Shown in pieces: positions 17,646-27,353 of a DNA stretch of 64,000 bases. The position numbers were made by a program, and so were the translations under genes. Origin of the DNA: Aliarcobacter lanthieri (GTDB taxonomy: Bacteria > Campylobacterota > Campylobacteria > Campylobacterales > Arcobacteraceae); NCBI RefSeq assembly GCF_013201625.1, contig NZ_CP053839.1, positions 1,302,001 to 1,366,000 on the forward strand, given 5' to 3'. Under the pieces are notes generated by a model. It did not search any database. It was not told where the DNA came from and worked only from the letters and a program-made list of their open reading frames with translations. Within the stretch, counting starts at the first letter, position 1, and the number at the start of each line of letters is the position of its first letter.

Positions 17646-18380
17646 ATGTTTGATGATTTAAAACCACATATTGCTGATTTAAGAAAAAGATTAGTATTTT
17701 CAAGCATTTGTATTGTTGTTATGTTCTTTGTATGTTTTTCATTTTATGAACCAATTTTAGATTGGATGACACTTCCAGTAAAACAAGCACTTCCTATTGG
17801 TACTAATATGATTGCAGTATCTATTGAAGAAACTTTTTTTACAGCTATGAAAGTTGCTTTCTTTGCTGGTTTTATAGCTTCACTTCCAGTTATTTTTTGG
17901 CAAATGTGGTTATTTTTAGCACCTGGACTTTATGACCATGAAAAAAAACTTGTAATTCCTTTTGTATTTTTTGCTACTTTAATGTTTCTTTGTGGAGCTG
18001 GTTTTGCTTATTATATAGTTGTTCCTCTAGGTTTTAAATTCTTAATTGCTTTTGGTTCAACTGTTGTAACGGTATTACCTAGTATTGGAACTTATGTAGG
18101 ATTTTTTACAAAAATAATGATTGGATTTGGAATAGCTTTTGAGTTACCTGTTGTTACTTTTTTCCTTGCAAAAATAGGACTTGTTGATGACCAAATGCTA
18201 AAAAGTTTCTTTAGATATGCAATAGTTCTTATTTTTATTGTTGCAGCTATATTAACTCCACCTGATGTTATAAGCCAAATTCTTATGGCTGTACCATTAA
18301 TCATTTTATATGGTGTATCAATATACATTGCAAAAGTATTTAATCCAGCACAAAAAGATGATGAAGAAGAGGAAGAATAA
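17646..18380 (+). CDS. tatC: Sec-independent translocase TatC
   Basis: This 244-residue protein has six predicted membrane helices. LKPHIADLRKRLVFS is the TatC cytoplasmic start (HLxELRxRL in other bacteria) that binds the twin-arginine signal, and FWQMWLFLAPGLYDHEKK is the conserved FxxWxFxxPGLYxxE segment. The acidic tail DDEEEEE is at the end. It pairs with TatB directly upstream for export of folded proteins, including molybdenum enzymes that MobB would help mature. Confidence 0.97.
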   Translation: MFDDLKPHIADLRKRLVFSSICIVVMFFVCFSFYEPILDWMTLPVKQALPIGTNMIAVSIEETFFTAMKVAFFAGFIASLPVIFWQMWLFLAPGLYDHEKKLVIPFVFFATLMFLCGAGFAYYIVVPLGFKFLIAFGSTVVTVLPSIGTYVGFFTKIMIGFGIAFELPVVTFFLAKIGLVDDQMLKSFFRYAIVLIFIVAAILTPPDVISQILMAVPLIILYGVSIYIAKVFNPAQKDDEEEEE

Positions 18381-18382
18381 AC

Positions 18383-19411
18383 TTGCTAGATGTTTTAAAA
18401 ACTTCAAGCTATGATTTTAATCTTCCACAAAATCAAATAGCTTCTTATCCTATAAATCCTCCAGATAGTGCAAAACTTTTAGTTTTTAATAGAGAAAAAA
18501 ATGAAGTTTTCCACTCTACTTTTAAAAATATTTTAGAGTTTTTACCAAAAGATTTATCAATATTTTTAAATGATACAAAAGTTATAAAGGCTAGAATTTT
18601 TGGTAAAAAAGATACAGGTGCTAAAGTAGAGCTACTCCTAAACAAACCCCTTTTTATGAATAGATATTTAGTAATGATTAGAGGAAAAGTAAAAATTGGA
18701 ACTAAGATATTTTTTAATGAAAATTTAGTTGCTAAAATTTTAGAACTAAATGAAGATGGAAGTAGAATAGTAGAATTTTTTAAAGATAATGATAATAAAA
18801 AATTAGATTTTCTATCTTTAGTAGATATTTTAAATCAAATTGGACATATTCCACTTCCACCATATATGCAGCGAAATGATGAAAAGGAAGATGAAACAAA
18901 CTATCAAACTTTATTTGCAAAAAATTATGGTGCAGTTGCAGCTCCTACTGCATCACTTCACTTCACACCTGAACTATTAAAAAAATTAGAAACAAAATAT
19001 GGATTAAATTATCTTACACTTCATGTAGGAGCTGGAACTTTTAAGCCAGTTGATGTTGAAGATATTTTATCTCATCCAATGCATAGTGAATATTTTGAAA
19101 TAGGAATTGAAGCTAAAAAAAATTTGGATAATGCTAAAAAAATTTTAGCTGTAGGAACTACTGTAACAAGAACAATTGAATATTACTCAAGAACAAATAA
19201 AATTCAAGGTGAATGTGATTTATTTTTAAATCCTCTAAATAAACCTATAAAAGTTGATTATTTACTTACAAATTTTCATTTACCAAAATCAACTTTGATT
19301 ATGTTAGTTGCTTCATTTATAGGACTTGAAAAAACTTTGGAACTTTACAATATTGCTATAAAAGAAAATTATAGATTTTACTCTTATGGCGATGGAATGT
19401 TAATAATTTAA
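18383..19411 (+). CDS. queA: tRNA preQ1 S-adenosylmethionine ribosyltransferase-isomerase
   Basis: QueA transfers and isomerises the ribosyl part of SAM to make epoxyqueuosine in tRNA wobble position 34. A TTG start 2 nt after tatC is supported by GAGGAAGAA upstream. Signatures are FLNDTKVIKARIFG near residue 53, IPLPPYMQR, and AAPTASLHFTPELL and LHVGAGTFKPV in the centre, then LLTNFHLPKSTL near the end. At 342 residues it is full length. Confidence 0.96.
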   Translation: MLDVLKTSSYDFNLPQNQIASYPINPPDSAKLLVFNREKNEVFHSTFKNILEFLPKDLSIFLNDTKVIKARIFGKKDTGAKVELLLNKPLFMNRYLVMIRGKVKIGTKIFFNENLVAKILELNEDGSRIVEFFKDNDNKKLDFLSLVDILNQIGHIPLPPYMQRNDEKEDETNYQTLFAKNYGAVAAPTASLHFTPELLKKLETKYGLNYLTLHVGAGTFKPVDVEDILSHPMHSEYFEIGIEAKKNLDNAKKILAVGTTVTRTIEYYSRTNKIQGECDLFLNPLNKPIKVDYLLTNFHLPKSTLIMLVASFIGLEKTLELYNIAIKENYRFYSYGDGMLII

Positions 19412-19425
19412 AAGGATATTTTAAT

Positions 19426-20172
19426 ATGGCTTATTATGTACTATTCGATACAGAAACAACTGGAGCTGCTCAAGAAGATAGAGTTATTCAATTTGGAAGT
19501 ATGATTGTAAATCAAAAAGGAGAATTGGAACTATTTGATGAACTTTGTTCTAGTGAAATTCCTATAAAACTTGAAGCTATGGAAGTTCATAATATCACAC
19601 CAGATTTATTAGAAAATAAGCCAAAAGCTACTGATACAAACTTTTATAAAAGGTTAGAAGAGTTAAATAGTAGTGAAAACTATTTAATTGCTCATAATAT
19701 AAACTTTGATTTAGATATGATAAAAAAAGAAGGCTTTGAAAACAGCTATAAATTAATAGATACTTTAAGATGTGCAAAACATCTATTTAGCGAACTTCCT
19801 TATCATAGATTGCAATATTTAAGATATGCCCTAGAATTATATAAAAGTGAAGAAAGAGAAGCTTCAAAACATAATATCACTATAAAAGCACATGATGCAA
19901 TAGGCGATGTACTTGTGATGAAACTATTTTTATCAAAACTTGTGGCAAAAGCAAGAGAGAATTTCCCAAACAAAAATCCTATGGAAACACTTGTTGAATT
20001 GACTAAAACACCTGTATTTATAAATACTTTTAAATTTGGGAAATACAAAGGACAAAATATAGAAGAAGTTGCAAAAATAGATGCAAACTATCTAAATTGG
20101 ATGAGAACTTCTATGAATGATTTAGATGAAGATATGAAGTTTACTTTGGATAAAGTTTTAGGAACTAACTAA
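19426..20172 (+). CDS. DnaQ-type 3'-5' exonuclease with exonuclease-X-like C-terminus
   Basis: The N-terminal 175 residues are a DEDDh exonuclease: FDTETTG at 7-13 (Asp8 and Glu10), HNINFDLDMI for the second aspartate, and KAHDAIGDV with the His-Asp pair. Residues about 195-230 (FKFGKYKGQNIEEVAKIDANY) match the DUF3820 module found after exonuclease domains, as in ExoX. It would degrade single-stranded DNA ends in repair. 248 residues. It follows queA by 14 nt and its stop overlaps the next ATG. Confidence 0.9.
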   Translation: MAYYVLFDTETTGAAQEDRVIQFGSMIVNQKGELELFDELCSSEIPIKLEAMEVHNITPDLLENKPKATDTNFYKRLEELNSSENYLIAHNINFDLDMIKKEGFENSYKLIDTLRCAKHLFSELPYHRLQYLRYALELYKSEEREASKHNITIKAHDAIGDVLVMKLFLSKLVAKARENFPNKNPMETLVELTKTPVFINTFKFGKYKGQNIEEVAKIDANYLNWMRTSMNDLDEDMKFTLDKVLGTN

Positions 20173-20900
20173 TGATATTTAAGATTATTTTTTTAGTGAT
20201 ATTTAGTTTTTTATTTGGAAATAGCGATGAATTAAAAGTATCTCAAATTGAAAATATCCAAAAAACTATAAAAGCTTTTCAAGAAAATGATATAGAATAC
20301 ATCTCTAACAATCTAATAAAATATCCTTTAAAAAGACAATACCCTATCCCTAGTATAAAAAACCAAGAAGAGTTAAAAAAAAGGTTTAGTGAAGTTTTTG
20401 ATGATGAGTTAATCAAAGAGATTAAAAACTCAAAAATAGAAGATTGGTCAGAAATGGGTTGGAGAGGTATTATGTTAAATCAGGGAACTCTTTGGTTAAA
20501 TTTTGATCAAATAATAATAGCAATAAACTATCAAAGTGATTTTGAAAAAAGACTTAGAGAGAATCTAATAAAACAAGACAAAGAACAACTACACTCTTCA
20601 TTAAAAGATTTTATAGAACCAACATATAAAATAAAAACTAAAAATTTTTTAATTAGAATAGATAAAATAGATGATTCTAAATATAGATATAGCTCTTGGA
20701 AAATAGGTAGAAGTCAATCTTCAAAACCAGATTTAGTCCTATTGAATGGAGAAATAGAATATCAAGGGACTATTGGATATCAATATTTTACTTTTAAAAA
20801 TAGAAACTACACATATGAAATAGATATAGATGCAACATCTTTAGAAGTTATGAAAGATAATAAAACTATTCTTTTTGAAAAAGGTGAACTTTTAAACTAA
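20172..20900 (+). CDS. Secreted protein of unknown function
   Basis: This 242-residue protein starts with a short signal peptide (MIFKIIFLVIFSFLFGNSD) and no lipobox, so it is likely periplasmic. The body mixes helices and strands with several Trp and Tyr residues (MGWRGIMLNQGTLWLNFDQ). No family is recognised. The ATG overlaps the exonuclease stop (TAATG). The last 9 nt overlap the convergent comEC end. Confidence 0.75.
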   Translation: MIFKIIFLVIFSFLFGNSDELKVSQIENIQKTIKAFQENDIEYISNNLIKYPLKRQYPIPSIKNQEELKKRFSEVFDDELIKEIKNSKIEDWSEMGWRGIMLNQGTLWLNFDQIIIAINYQSDFEKRLRENLIKQDKEQLHSSLKDFIEPTYKIKTKNFLIRIDKIDDSKYRYSSWKIGRSQSSKPDLVLLNGEIEYQGTIGYQYFTFKNRNYTYEIDIDATSLEVMKDNKTILFEKGELLN

Positions 20901-22127
20901 TAAATACATATAAATATTAAACCCTATCATAAAAATATTTAGTACTATAAAAGCCTTTTTACTCCAAATCGATAAAAATGAAACTAAAAGATATAAAATA
21001 TAAAAATAAAGTGGTGTAAAAACTTCATAAACATATATTTTATACTCTATAAATATCTTTAAATATTCATCAAAAAATGATGATATATAAAAGAAATGTG
21101 CCAAAATTTGTGCTGGATAAAAGATATTAAATAGTATTGTAATAGGAATTGAGTAAAACTGTTCATAAGAAGTTTGAGGGAAATAGTAGTGAACTATTGG
21201 GTTAAATATCAAAAACATCCAGATATTAAAAAAGATAAATAAAAACCATTTATTATAGTTTTTAAAATATTGAATAAACAAATAGATATAAAAAACTGCA
21301 AATATAGAAAACCAAAAACCAATAGAAAAAATATATTGTGGGAAAAATGCAATAACTATCAAAAAAGTATATAACAAAGTCAAATATGATAGGATTTTGA
21401 TATTGCTTCTAAGTAAATAAATTCCCAAACAATACATTACAAAAGCCCTTAAAAGTGAAGGTACAATATCAGTTAAGATAAGATAATAAAACAAAATAGC
21501 CATAGTTATAAGTAAAATATCGAACTTTCGGTTTCTGTAAGGGAAATATCTATTTTGAAAAAAACTATATGGAAAATATAAAAGCCAATAGATAACAAAA
21601 GATAGGACAACTAAGTGAAATCCAGAAAGTGCTACAACATGAGTTATTGCATAGTTTACAAAAACATCTCTTAACTCTTTTGATACATTTACAGCTAAGA
21701 ATAAAGCATTGTATAGCTCTATTATTTTCTCATCTTCATGATTTTCTTCAATATTCTTTAGTATTTTATCTTTAAAAGTTGATTTTCTATCTAATTTATC
21801 AAAATATAAAATAGTTGTAAAAAAACCTTTTAAATAATCTATAAAAGTTACTTTTCTAGTATCAATAACAACATTTAAAACATCAAATTTCTTTAAAGTC
21901 TCATCTTTTGTTATAGTTGTAAAAAACTCAAAATCTGATGTTTTTAATTTTAAAATATTATATTTATCTTTTTTATAAATATTTATAACTTCTGCTCTTA
22001 TTTCAAAGACATTCTCTGATTTAAACTCAAAGTAGTTACTATATTGATAAATCATATTTGACAAAAATACAAATATTAATATAAAAATAAATACCAATTG
22101 TCTATTTTTTATATTTAGACTTATCAT
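20892..22127 (-). CDS. comEC: ComEC/Rec2-like DNA-uptake channel, short form
   Basis: This integral membrane protein would carry single-stranded DNA across the inner membrane during transformation. The competence-domain signature YAITHVVALSGFHLVVLSF is present at about 158, and at least seven further helices follow. A small N-terminal soluble part (EIRAEVINIYKKDKYNILKLK) matches the DUF4131 segment. At 411 residues it lacks the metallo-beta-lactamase-like C-terminal domain of Bacillus and Neisseria ComEC, as is common in Campylobacterota. It is 7 nt from the unknown gene upstream. Confidence 0.87.
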   Translation of the reverse strand: MISLNIKNRQLVFIFILIFVFLSNMIYQYSNYFEFKSENVFEIRAEVINIYKKDKYNILKLKTSDFEFFTTITKDETLKKFDVLNVVIDTRKVTFIDYLKGFFTTILYFDKLDRKSTFKDKILKNIEENHEDEKIIELYNALFLAVNVSKELRDVFVNYAITHVVALSGFHLVVLSFVIYWLLYFPYSFFQNRYFPYRNRKFDILLITMAILFYYLILTDIVPSLLRAFVMYCLGIYLLRSNIKILSYLTLLYTFLIVIAFFPQYIFSIGFWFSIFAVFYIYLFIQYFKNYNKWFLFIFFNIWMFLIFNPIVHYYFPQTSYEQFYSIPITILFNIFYPAQILAHFFYISSFFDEYLKIFIEYKIYVYEVFTPLYFYILYLLVSFLSIWSKKAFIVLNIFMIGFNIYMYLLV

Positions 22128-22134
22128 AATAGAA

Positions 22135-24333
22135 TTACTCTAAAAATTGAATTCTAACTATTTTATCATCTTTTCTAAATACATTATAAATTTCTTTTAT
22201 CTGTTTATATTCACTTTTGGAAAAATTTAAAATATTTCTTTCTAATTTTAAAATAATATCTTCATAATCTAATTTTAGTAAGCTTCTTGCTATATAGTTT
22301 TCGATTAAGACCATCCCTAATCTTTTTATAGATTTTGTCTCTTCTAAAATTTCTAAAGCTTCATTTGTTACTTCTAAAACTTCAAAACACTGCTTTTCAT
22401 CATATGATATTGATATTTTATATAAAATATTTAAAGCAAAATTATGTAAAACAATAGGCATTTCATCTCTATCTCCTACGGATTCTTTTAAAATAACCCC
22501 TAGTTTTCCTAGTTTTATAGCTTTATCTATAATTTCATTATCTTTATTCATTTCTACAAGATACTTTAATCTATATGAAATTGCCATATTTACAAATGTT
22601 GCTCCATATTCAAAAGCACCTAATGCTGGAATAGATAAACACTTTAAATAAAATTTTATTGCTTCATCATAATCTTCTTCCCATTCACACAGATTTGCTT
22701 TAATATTATAAAAATGCCATAACCATAATGGATTATTATCTTCATTATGAGAGAAAAGTAAATTTTCTAAATTTTCTAAAGCTTTTATTCCTTCAGTTTT
22801 TAGTTTATTCTCTCTTTGAAAGATAATTATCCATGATTTTCTTTGATAATATTTTATTTCAATATCTAATGGTTTAATATTTTTTCCAATACTAAATTCT
22901 TTTGGCAAAAACTTATATGCAAGATCAAAATTACCCATTCTCTCATATAAAGAACATATATTTAAAATATATTTATTTGGATTTATCTCATACAAATATT
23001 GATTGATAAGAATAGATTGTTCAAAATATCCATTTCTTTCAAATAAAAAGGCTAAATCATTTAAAGCTAAAATTGATATTTTTCTATAATATGATTTTGT
23101 AGAGTCTTCAAAACTATTTATATCATTTGAATCAAACATAAATCCTGCAATATCAAACCAATAATCATTTATCAATTCATATTGTTGTTTCTCTTTTATA
23201 GAATTTATAAATTTTTCTAAAATTTTTATAACTCTCTTTTCATCTAAAACTAAATCTTTAACATAATAATATAAAATTAAAAGTGAAATAGGATTTTCAA
23301 AAGTTGAAATACAATCTTCAAGATGATTTCTTAAATATTGAGACAATTCTTTTTTTTGAGTATTTAATTCTTTAAATTTTACATTTTTTGTAAAATATAT
23401 CTGTAAAGATTTCTCTTGAGATAAAAAACCAAAATCATCAAAACTTCTACTTATAAAGCTTTGGAAGCCAAAACTTAAACTATTTTTATCTTTATATAAA
23501 TTAAAATTATTCCCACAATATTCAAAAATTTCTAATGATATAAATCTATTTATATCACTATTTTTTATAATATTAGTGGAACAAAGTTGAAGTAAAGAAT
23601 AAAAAATTTGCTCTTTTTTTGATAATAATATATCTACATCAAAATTATTGTCTGGTATAGAATATCTAAGCACTTTTACATTAGATATTCCTAAATTAAT
23701 TAATTGTTTTTCAAGTATTTCTACTTTATCACTTCTAACATAAAAATAAATATTTATAAATTTATGTAAAATTATTTCTATAAAATTACTCCAAAGCCAA
23801 TGTCTCTCATCTTCTAAATCAAAATTATACAAATGAATCTCTATTTTTTTATCAAAATTTGAATATGCAAATTTTAATCTTTTTATTTTTCTAATCTCTT
23901 TATTAAACCAAGAACTAATAAGATTTCTAAATTCATTTCCAGAAGAATCTAAAATTTTTGGCATAAAAAGAAGACAAAAAAATAAAAAAACAACAAAGAA
24001 TAAAGATATATAATCTTTTAAATCAAAGTTTGTAGGCATTTCAAGTACAATTTTCTTTAAAAAGTCCTCATAAATAGCAATAGTTAAAAACGCTAATAAT
24101 ATTACAAATACTGAAATTAAAGATATAGCTAAAGGAATTAATCTCTTATTTAAAGTATATAAAAAACTAGTATTTTTACCTACTAATAAATTTATATCTG
24201 CTTCAAATTTATCTAAAGTATCATTTTCACAATATGTTATATGTAAAGATTTATCATCTTTAAAAATAGAACTATAGTTTATAGAAACTCTTTTGTTATT
24301 TGCTAATTTTGAAGTAATTATTGTGCAATTCAT
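22135..24333 (-). CDS. Large membrane-anchored protein with tetratricopeptide-like repeats
   Basis: This 732-residue protein has two membrane helices (about 66-90 and 108-126) near the N-terminus. After them comes a long cytoplasmic region of helical hairpins; LNDLAFLFERNGYFEQSILINQYLYEIN and ILNICSLYERMGNFDLAYKFL look like tetratricopeptide repeats around residues 425-490, with more near 560-590. It is Lys/Glu/Ile rich and matches no named family known to me. Its ATG overlaps the stop of the GGCT-fold gene. Role unknown, perhaps a scaffold. Confidence 0.7.
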   Translation of the reverse strand: MNCTIITSKLANNKRVSINYSSIFKDDKSLHITYCENDTLDKFEADINLLVGKNTSFLYTLNKRLIPLAISLISVFVILLAFLTIAIYEDFLKKIVLEMPTNFDLKDYISLFFVVFLFFCLLFMPKILDSSGNEFRNLISSWFNKEIRKIKRLKFAYSNFDKKIEIHLYNFDLEDERHWLWSNFIEIILHKFINIYFYVRSDKVEILEKQLINLGISNVKVLRYSIPDNNFDVDILLSKKEQIFYSLLQLCSTNIIKNSDINRFISLEIFEYCGNNFNLYKDKNSLSFGFQSFISRSFDDFGFLSQEKSLQIYFTKNVKFKELNTQKKELSQYLRNHLEDCISTFENPISLLILYYYVKDLVLDEKRVIKILEKFINSIKEKQQYELINDYWFDIAGFMFDSNDINSFEDSTKSYYRKISILALNDLAFLFERNGYFEQSILINQYLYEINPNKYILNICSLYERMGNFDLAYKFLPKEFSIGKNIKPLDIEIKYYQRKSWIIIFQRENKLKTEGIKALENLENLLFSHNEDNNPLWLWHFYNIKANLCEWEEDYDEAIKFYLKCLSIPALGAFEYGATFVNMAISYRLKYLVEMNKDNEIIDKAIKLGKLGVILKESVGDRDEMPIVLHNFALNILYKISISYDEKQCFEVLEVTNEALEILEETKSIKRLGMVLIENYIARSLLKLDYEDIILKLERNILNFSKSEYKQIKEIYNVFRKDDKIVRIQFLE

Positions 24334-24890
24334 TATTTTTCTTGTTTTGAAGCTTGATTTTGTAAAGTATCACTAAAACTATATACTCCATCTTTTAATG
24401 GAAAAGGGAAATTATTTAAAATATCATCAAAATTTATTTGAAAATCTTTTGAAAAATCTTTTATTCCTTCTTTTACTATATCAATATATCTTTTTGGAAT
24501 AAAAGTATTAATATCTCCAATATTAGCTATTTTATCTTCATTCGTAGTCATAAAAGCCACTAAATTATCTTCAAGTTCTAAATTTAAAATATCTTCTTTT
24601 TTTATAGTAATACAACTGTAATTTTTTTCCCTTTGTTTTAAAACCTCAAACTCTTCTTCAGTTATTTTTATTACAACTCCAAATATAGTTGAATTTTTAT
24701 CTTTTTGTATATTTAAAAATACTCCATTTACTTCTACATTATCAAATTTTATTGATTCAAGTGCATTCCAAACTCTTTTATATCCTCTTATTTCTATAGG
24801 TAATAAATCTTCTTTTTTTAACTCTCTTTTTTTAAATGAGTTTTGAGCACTTTTTATATTTACTAATGATCCAAAGCCAAATAAATACAT
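24333..24890 (-). CDS. Gamma-glutamylcyclotransferase-fold protein
   Basis: MYLFGFGSLVN is the YGSL-type start of the AIG2/GGCT fold, and GYKRVWN, GVFLNIQ and LKQREKNYSCI match further strands; the glutamate in LKQREKNY is where the catalytic acid of the family sits. Known members cleave gamma-glutamyl amines or glutathione. The substrate is not evident. 185 residues. It overlaps the membrane protein gene by one base and precedes it in the operon. An AGAGG site supports the start. Confidence 0.8.
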   Translation of the reverse strand: MYLFGFGSLVNIKSAQNSFKKRELKKEDLLPIEIRGYKRVWNALESIKFDNVEVNGVFLNIQKDKNSTIFGVVIKITEEEFEVLKQREKNYSCITIKKEDILNLELEDNLVAFMTTNEDKIANIGDINTFIPKRYIDIVKEGIKDFSKDFQINFDDILNNFPFPLKDGVYSFSDTLQNQASKQEK

Positions 24891-25027
24891 AAAAAACCTC
24901 TCTTTACTAGATGATAAATTCTATCCTTTTTTGCTTTAAGATAGGAGAAAATGCCAATTTAACAACTTTTAACTATTTTTTTTGTATATTAAATCTTTTA
25001 TTATAGAATTTATAAGGCTTTTTTTAA

Positions 25028-26308
25028 ATGGAAAAATTCGATTATACAAAGATATCAGATGATTGTGTTAAGTGTGGAAAATGTAAACCAGTTTGTACAA
25101 TTTTTAATATCAATCAAGATGAAGCAACAAGCCCTAGAGGATTTATAGATCTATTAGGAGCTTACAAAAGAGATGAACTTGAACTAGATGATACAGCAAA
25201 AAATATTTTTGAATCATGTTTTTTGTGTACAAACTGTGTTGAAGTCTGTCCAAATGATTTACCAACAGATATGATAATAGAACAAGTAAGAAGTGATATT
25301 GCAAAAAAATATGGAATTGCTTGGTATAAAAGGCTATTCTTCTTTCTTTTAAGACATAGAAAAATTATGGATTTTATGTCAAAACTAGGATATATGTTTC
25401 AAACATGTGCTATAAAAATAGATGAAGCTAAAAAGAGTGCAGTTCCACGATTTTCTCTTCCAATAGTAAAGAAAAATCGAGCATTACCTTATGCTGATAG
25501 TACGAGTTTTTTAAATAAATATCCAGAAAATATCATTGTAAAAGATGAGAATAGAAAAGGAAAAGTAGCAATTTTTATAGGCTGTATGAGTAACTATACA
25601 TATACAAATACTGGTGATAGTTTGGTAAAAATATTAAAAAAATTAGAGCTTGACATTTTTATACCTAAAAAACAACTTTGCTGTGGAGCACCTGCATATT
25701 TTACAGGTGCTTTTGATACTGTTGATTATTTAACTAAAAAAAATATTGAGTATTTTGAATCATGGATAGATGATGTTGATGCTGTAATAATTCCAGAAGC
25801 AACTTGTAGTGCAATGATAAATAAAGATTGGGAGCATTATTTACATAACCAACCTGAATGGAAAGAAAGAGCCATAAAATTATCTAAAAAAATATTTTTA
25901 GCTACAAAATGGCTAGAAAATAATACTGAACTCAAAAATTTATTAGCAAAAAGTGGAAAAAAGTTTGACCAAATGGTAACATACCATGATCCATGTCATG
26001 CTAAAAAAATGCAAGGAGTTTGGAAAGAGCCAAGAGAACTTCTAAAACAAAACTATGTTTTAAAAGAGATGAGTGATTCAAATAGATGTTGTGGATTTGG
26101 TGGAGTTACTATGCAAACTGAAAAGTATGAATTTTCTAAAGCTGCTGGAGCACCAAAAGCAGCAATGATAAGAGATACTAAAGCACAAATAGTTAGTGCA
26201 GAGTGTAGTGCCTGTAGAATGCAAATAACAAACTCTTTATATTTAGCAGATGTTGATGTTGTATTTAAAAACCCTATAGAATTAATAGCTGAAGCATTGG
26301 AAGATTAA
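25028..26308 (+). CDS. Fe-S oxidoreductase subunit (GlpC/GlcF/HdrB type)
   Basis: Two ferredoxin-type motifs are at the start (CVKCGKCKPVC at 15-25 and CFLCTNCVEVCP near 65), then two CCG domains with CCGAPAYFTG near 220 and CCGFGGV near 357, plus YHDPCHAKKM. This is the layout of the Fe-S subunit of glycolate oxidase and anaerobic glycerol-3-phosphate dehydrogenase, which pass electrons to quinone. No flavin dehydrogenase partner is adjacent, so its substrate is open. 426 residues. It ends 1 nt before lgt. A 137-nt divergent promoter region separates it from the GGCT-fold gene. Confidence 0.88.
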   Translation: MEKFDYTKISDDCVKCGKCKPVCTIFNINQDEATSPRGFIDLLGAYKRDELELDDTAKNIFESCFLCTNCVEVCPNDLPTDMIIEQVRSDIAKKYGIAWYKRLFFFLLRHRKIMDFMSKLGYMFQTCAIKIDEAKKSAVPRFSLPIVKKNRALPYADSTSFLNKYPENIIVKDENRKGKVAIFIGCMSNYTYTNTGDSLVKILKKLELDIFIPKKQLCCGAPAYFTGAFDTVDYLTKKNIEYFESWIDDVDAVIIPEATCSAMINKDWEHYLHNQPEWKERAIKLSKKIFLATKWLENNTELKNLLAKSGKKFDQMVTYHDPCHAKKMQGVWKEPRELLKQNYVLKEMSDSNRCCGFGGVTMQTEKYEFSKAAGAPKAAMIRDTKAQIVSAECSACRMQITNSLYLADVDVVFKNPIELIAEALED

Positions 26309-26309
26309 T

Positions 26310-27122
26310 ATGGAATTTTGGCAAAATATATACTCTAATTTTAATCCAGTAGCATTTAATATTGGAGAAATAGCAGTTCATTGGTATGGAATAATGTATG
26401 CTCTAGCACTCTTGAGTGCTATATTTATTGCAAAATGGTTTATAAAATATGATAATATAAATATTAGTCAAGATATATTTGATTCATATATATGGTGGGC
26501 TGAAATTGGTGTTATTTTAGGAGCAAGACTTGGTTATGTATTATTTTATGATACACAAACAATGTTCTACCTTACACATCCTTGGCAAATCTTCAATCCT
26601 TATGTAAATGGTTCTTATGTTGGTATTTCTGGGATGAGCTACCATGGGGCATTTTTAGGATTTATAATAGCGTCATATTTATTCTCTATTAGAAAAAAAG
26701 TGTCTTTTTGGTTTATAACTGATATTGCAGTTCTTGGAATTAGTGCTGCATATATTTTTGGAAGAATTGGAAACTTCTTTAATCAAGAATTAGTAGGAAG
26801 AATTACAGATGTTCCCTGGGGAATATATGTTGAAGGGATATTAAGACATCCTTCACAAATTTATGAAGCAATATTAGAAGGATTAATTGTATTCTTAATA
26901 TTAGTATATTTTAGAAAAAGAAAAAGCTTTGATGGTCAATTAGCCTTAATGTATGGAATTTTATATGCAATTGCTAGAATTATTGCAGAATTTTATAGAG
27001 AACCTGATTCTCAATTAGGATTTTTAGCTGGGAATTGGTTAACAATGGGGATTTTACAATCTTTAGTAATATTAGTTGTTTGCTTAGGTATTTATAGTGT
27101 GAGAAGAAATACAAACAAGTAA
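26310..27122 (+). CDS. lgt: Prolipoprotein diacylglyceryl transferase
   Basis: Lgt moves diacylglycerol from phosphatidylglycerol to the lipobox cysteine of prolipoproteins, such as those at 8.9-11.5 kb. Seven membrane helices are predicted. HWYGIMYALALLSA near residue 24 and SGMSYHGAFLG near 103 match conserved catalytic segments, and GRIGNFFNQELVGR near 151 is the Lgt signature. The 270-residue length is typical. It follows the Fe-S gene directly and ends at a strong hairpin. Confidence 0.96.
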   Translation: MEFWQNIYSNFNPVAFNIGEIAVHWYGIMYALALLSAIFIAKWFIKYDNINISQDIFDSYIWWAEIGVILGARLGYVLFYDTQTMFYLTHPWQIFNPYVNGSYVGISGMSYHGAFLGFIIASYLFSIRKKVSFWFITDIAVLGISAAYIFGRIGNFFNQELVGRITDVPWGIYVEGILRHPSQIYEAILEGLIVFLILVYFRKRKSFDGQLALMYGILYAIARIIAEFYREPDSQLGFLAGNWLTMGILQSLVILVVCLGIYSVRRNTNK

Positions 27123-27138
27123 GATAATACTTGTTTGT
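27111..27138. terminator. Bidirectional terminator after lgt
   Basis: An 11-bp perfect inverted repeat (ACAAACAAGTA, loop AGATAA, TACTTGTTTGT). It includes the last lgt codons and touches the end of the convergent small gene at 27139. Confidence 0.7.
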
Positions 27139-27336
27139 TTAATAAAGAGGTTTCTTTTTAATTATTTTATAAAGTTTTGCATTTGCAATATCTTGAAGAA
27201 ATTTTGGTTCGATTTCATGAAGGGCAACAATATCAACAATACTATTATCCATATACCAACCTTTACCAGTATCCACAATTTTCTCTGATTCAAACATTTC
27301 AATCAGTTCTTCTTTTGAGACTATAATTTCTTCCAA
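27139..27336 (-). CDS. Small hypothetical protein
   Basis: A 65-residue protein (MEEIIVSKEELIEMFESEK, later WYMDNSIVDIVALHEI). No signal or membrane helix, and no family I know. It follows the response regulator by 17 nt on the same strand and ends at a terminator, so it is likely the last gene of that transcript. Confidence 0.65.
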   Translation of the reverse strand: MEEIIVSKEELIEMFESEKIVDTGKGWYMDNSIVDIVALHEIEPKFLQDIANAKLYKIIKKKPLY

Positions 27337-27353
27337 ATCACACCTATCAAAAT

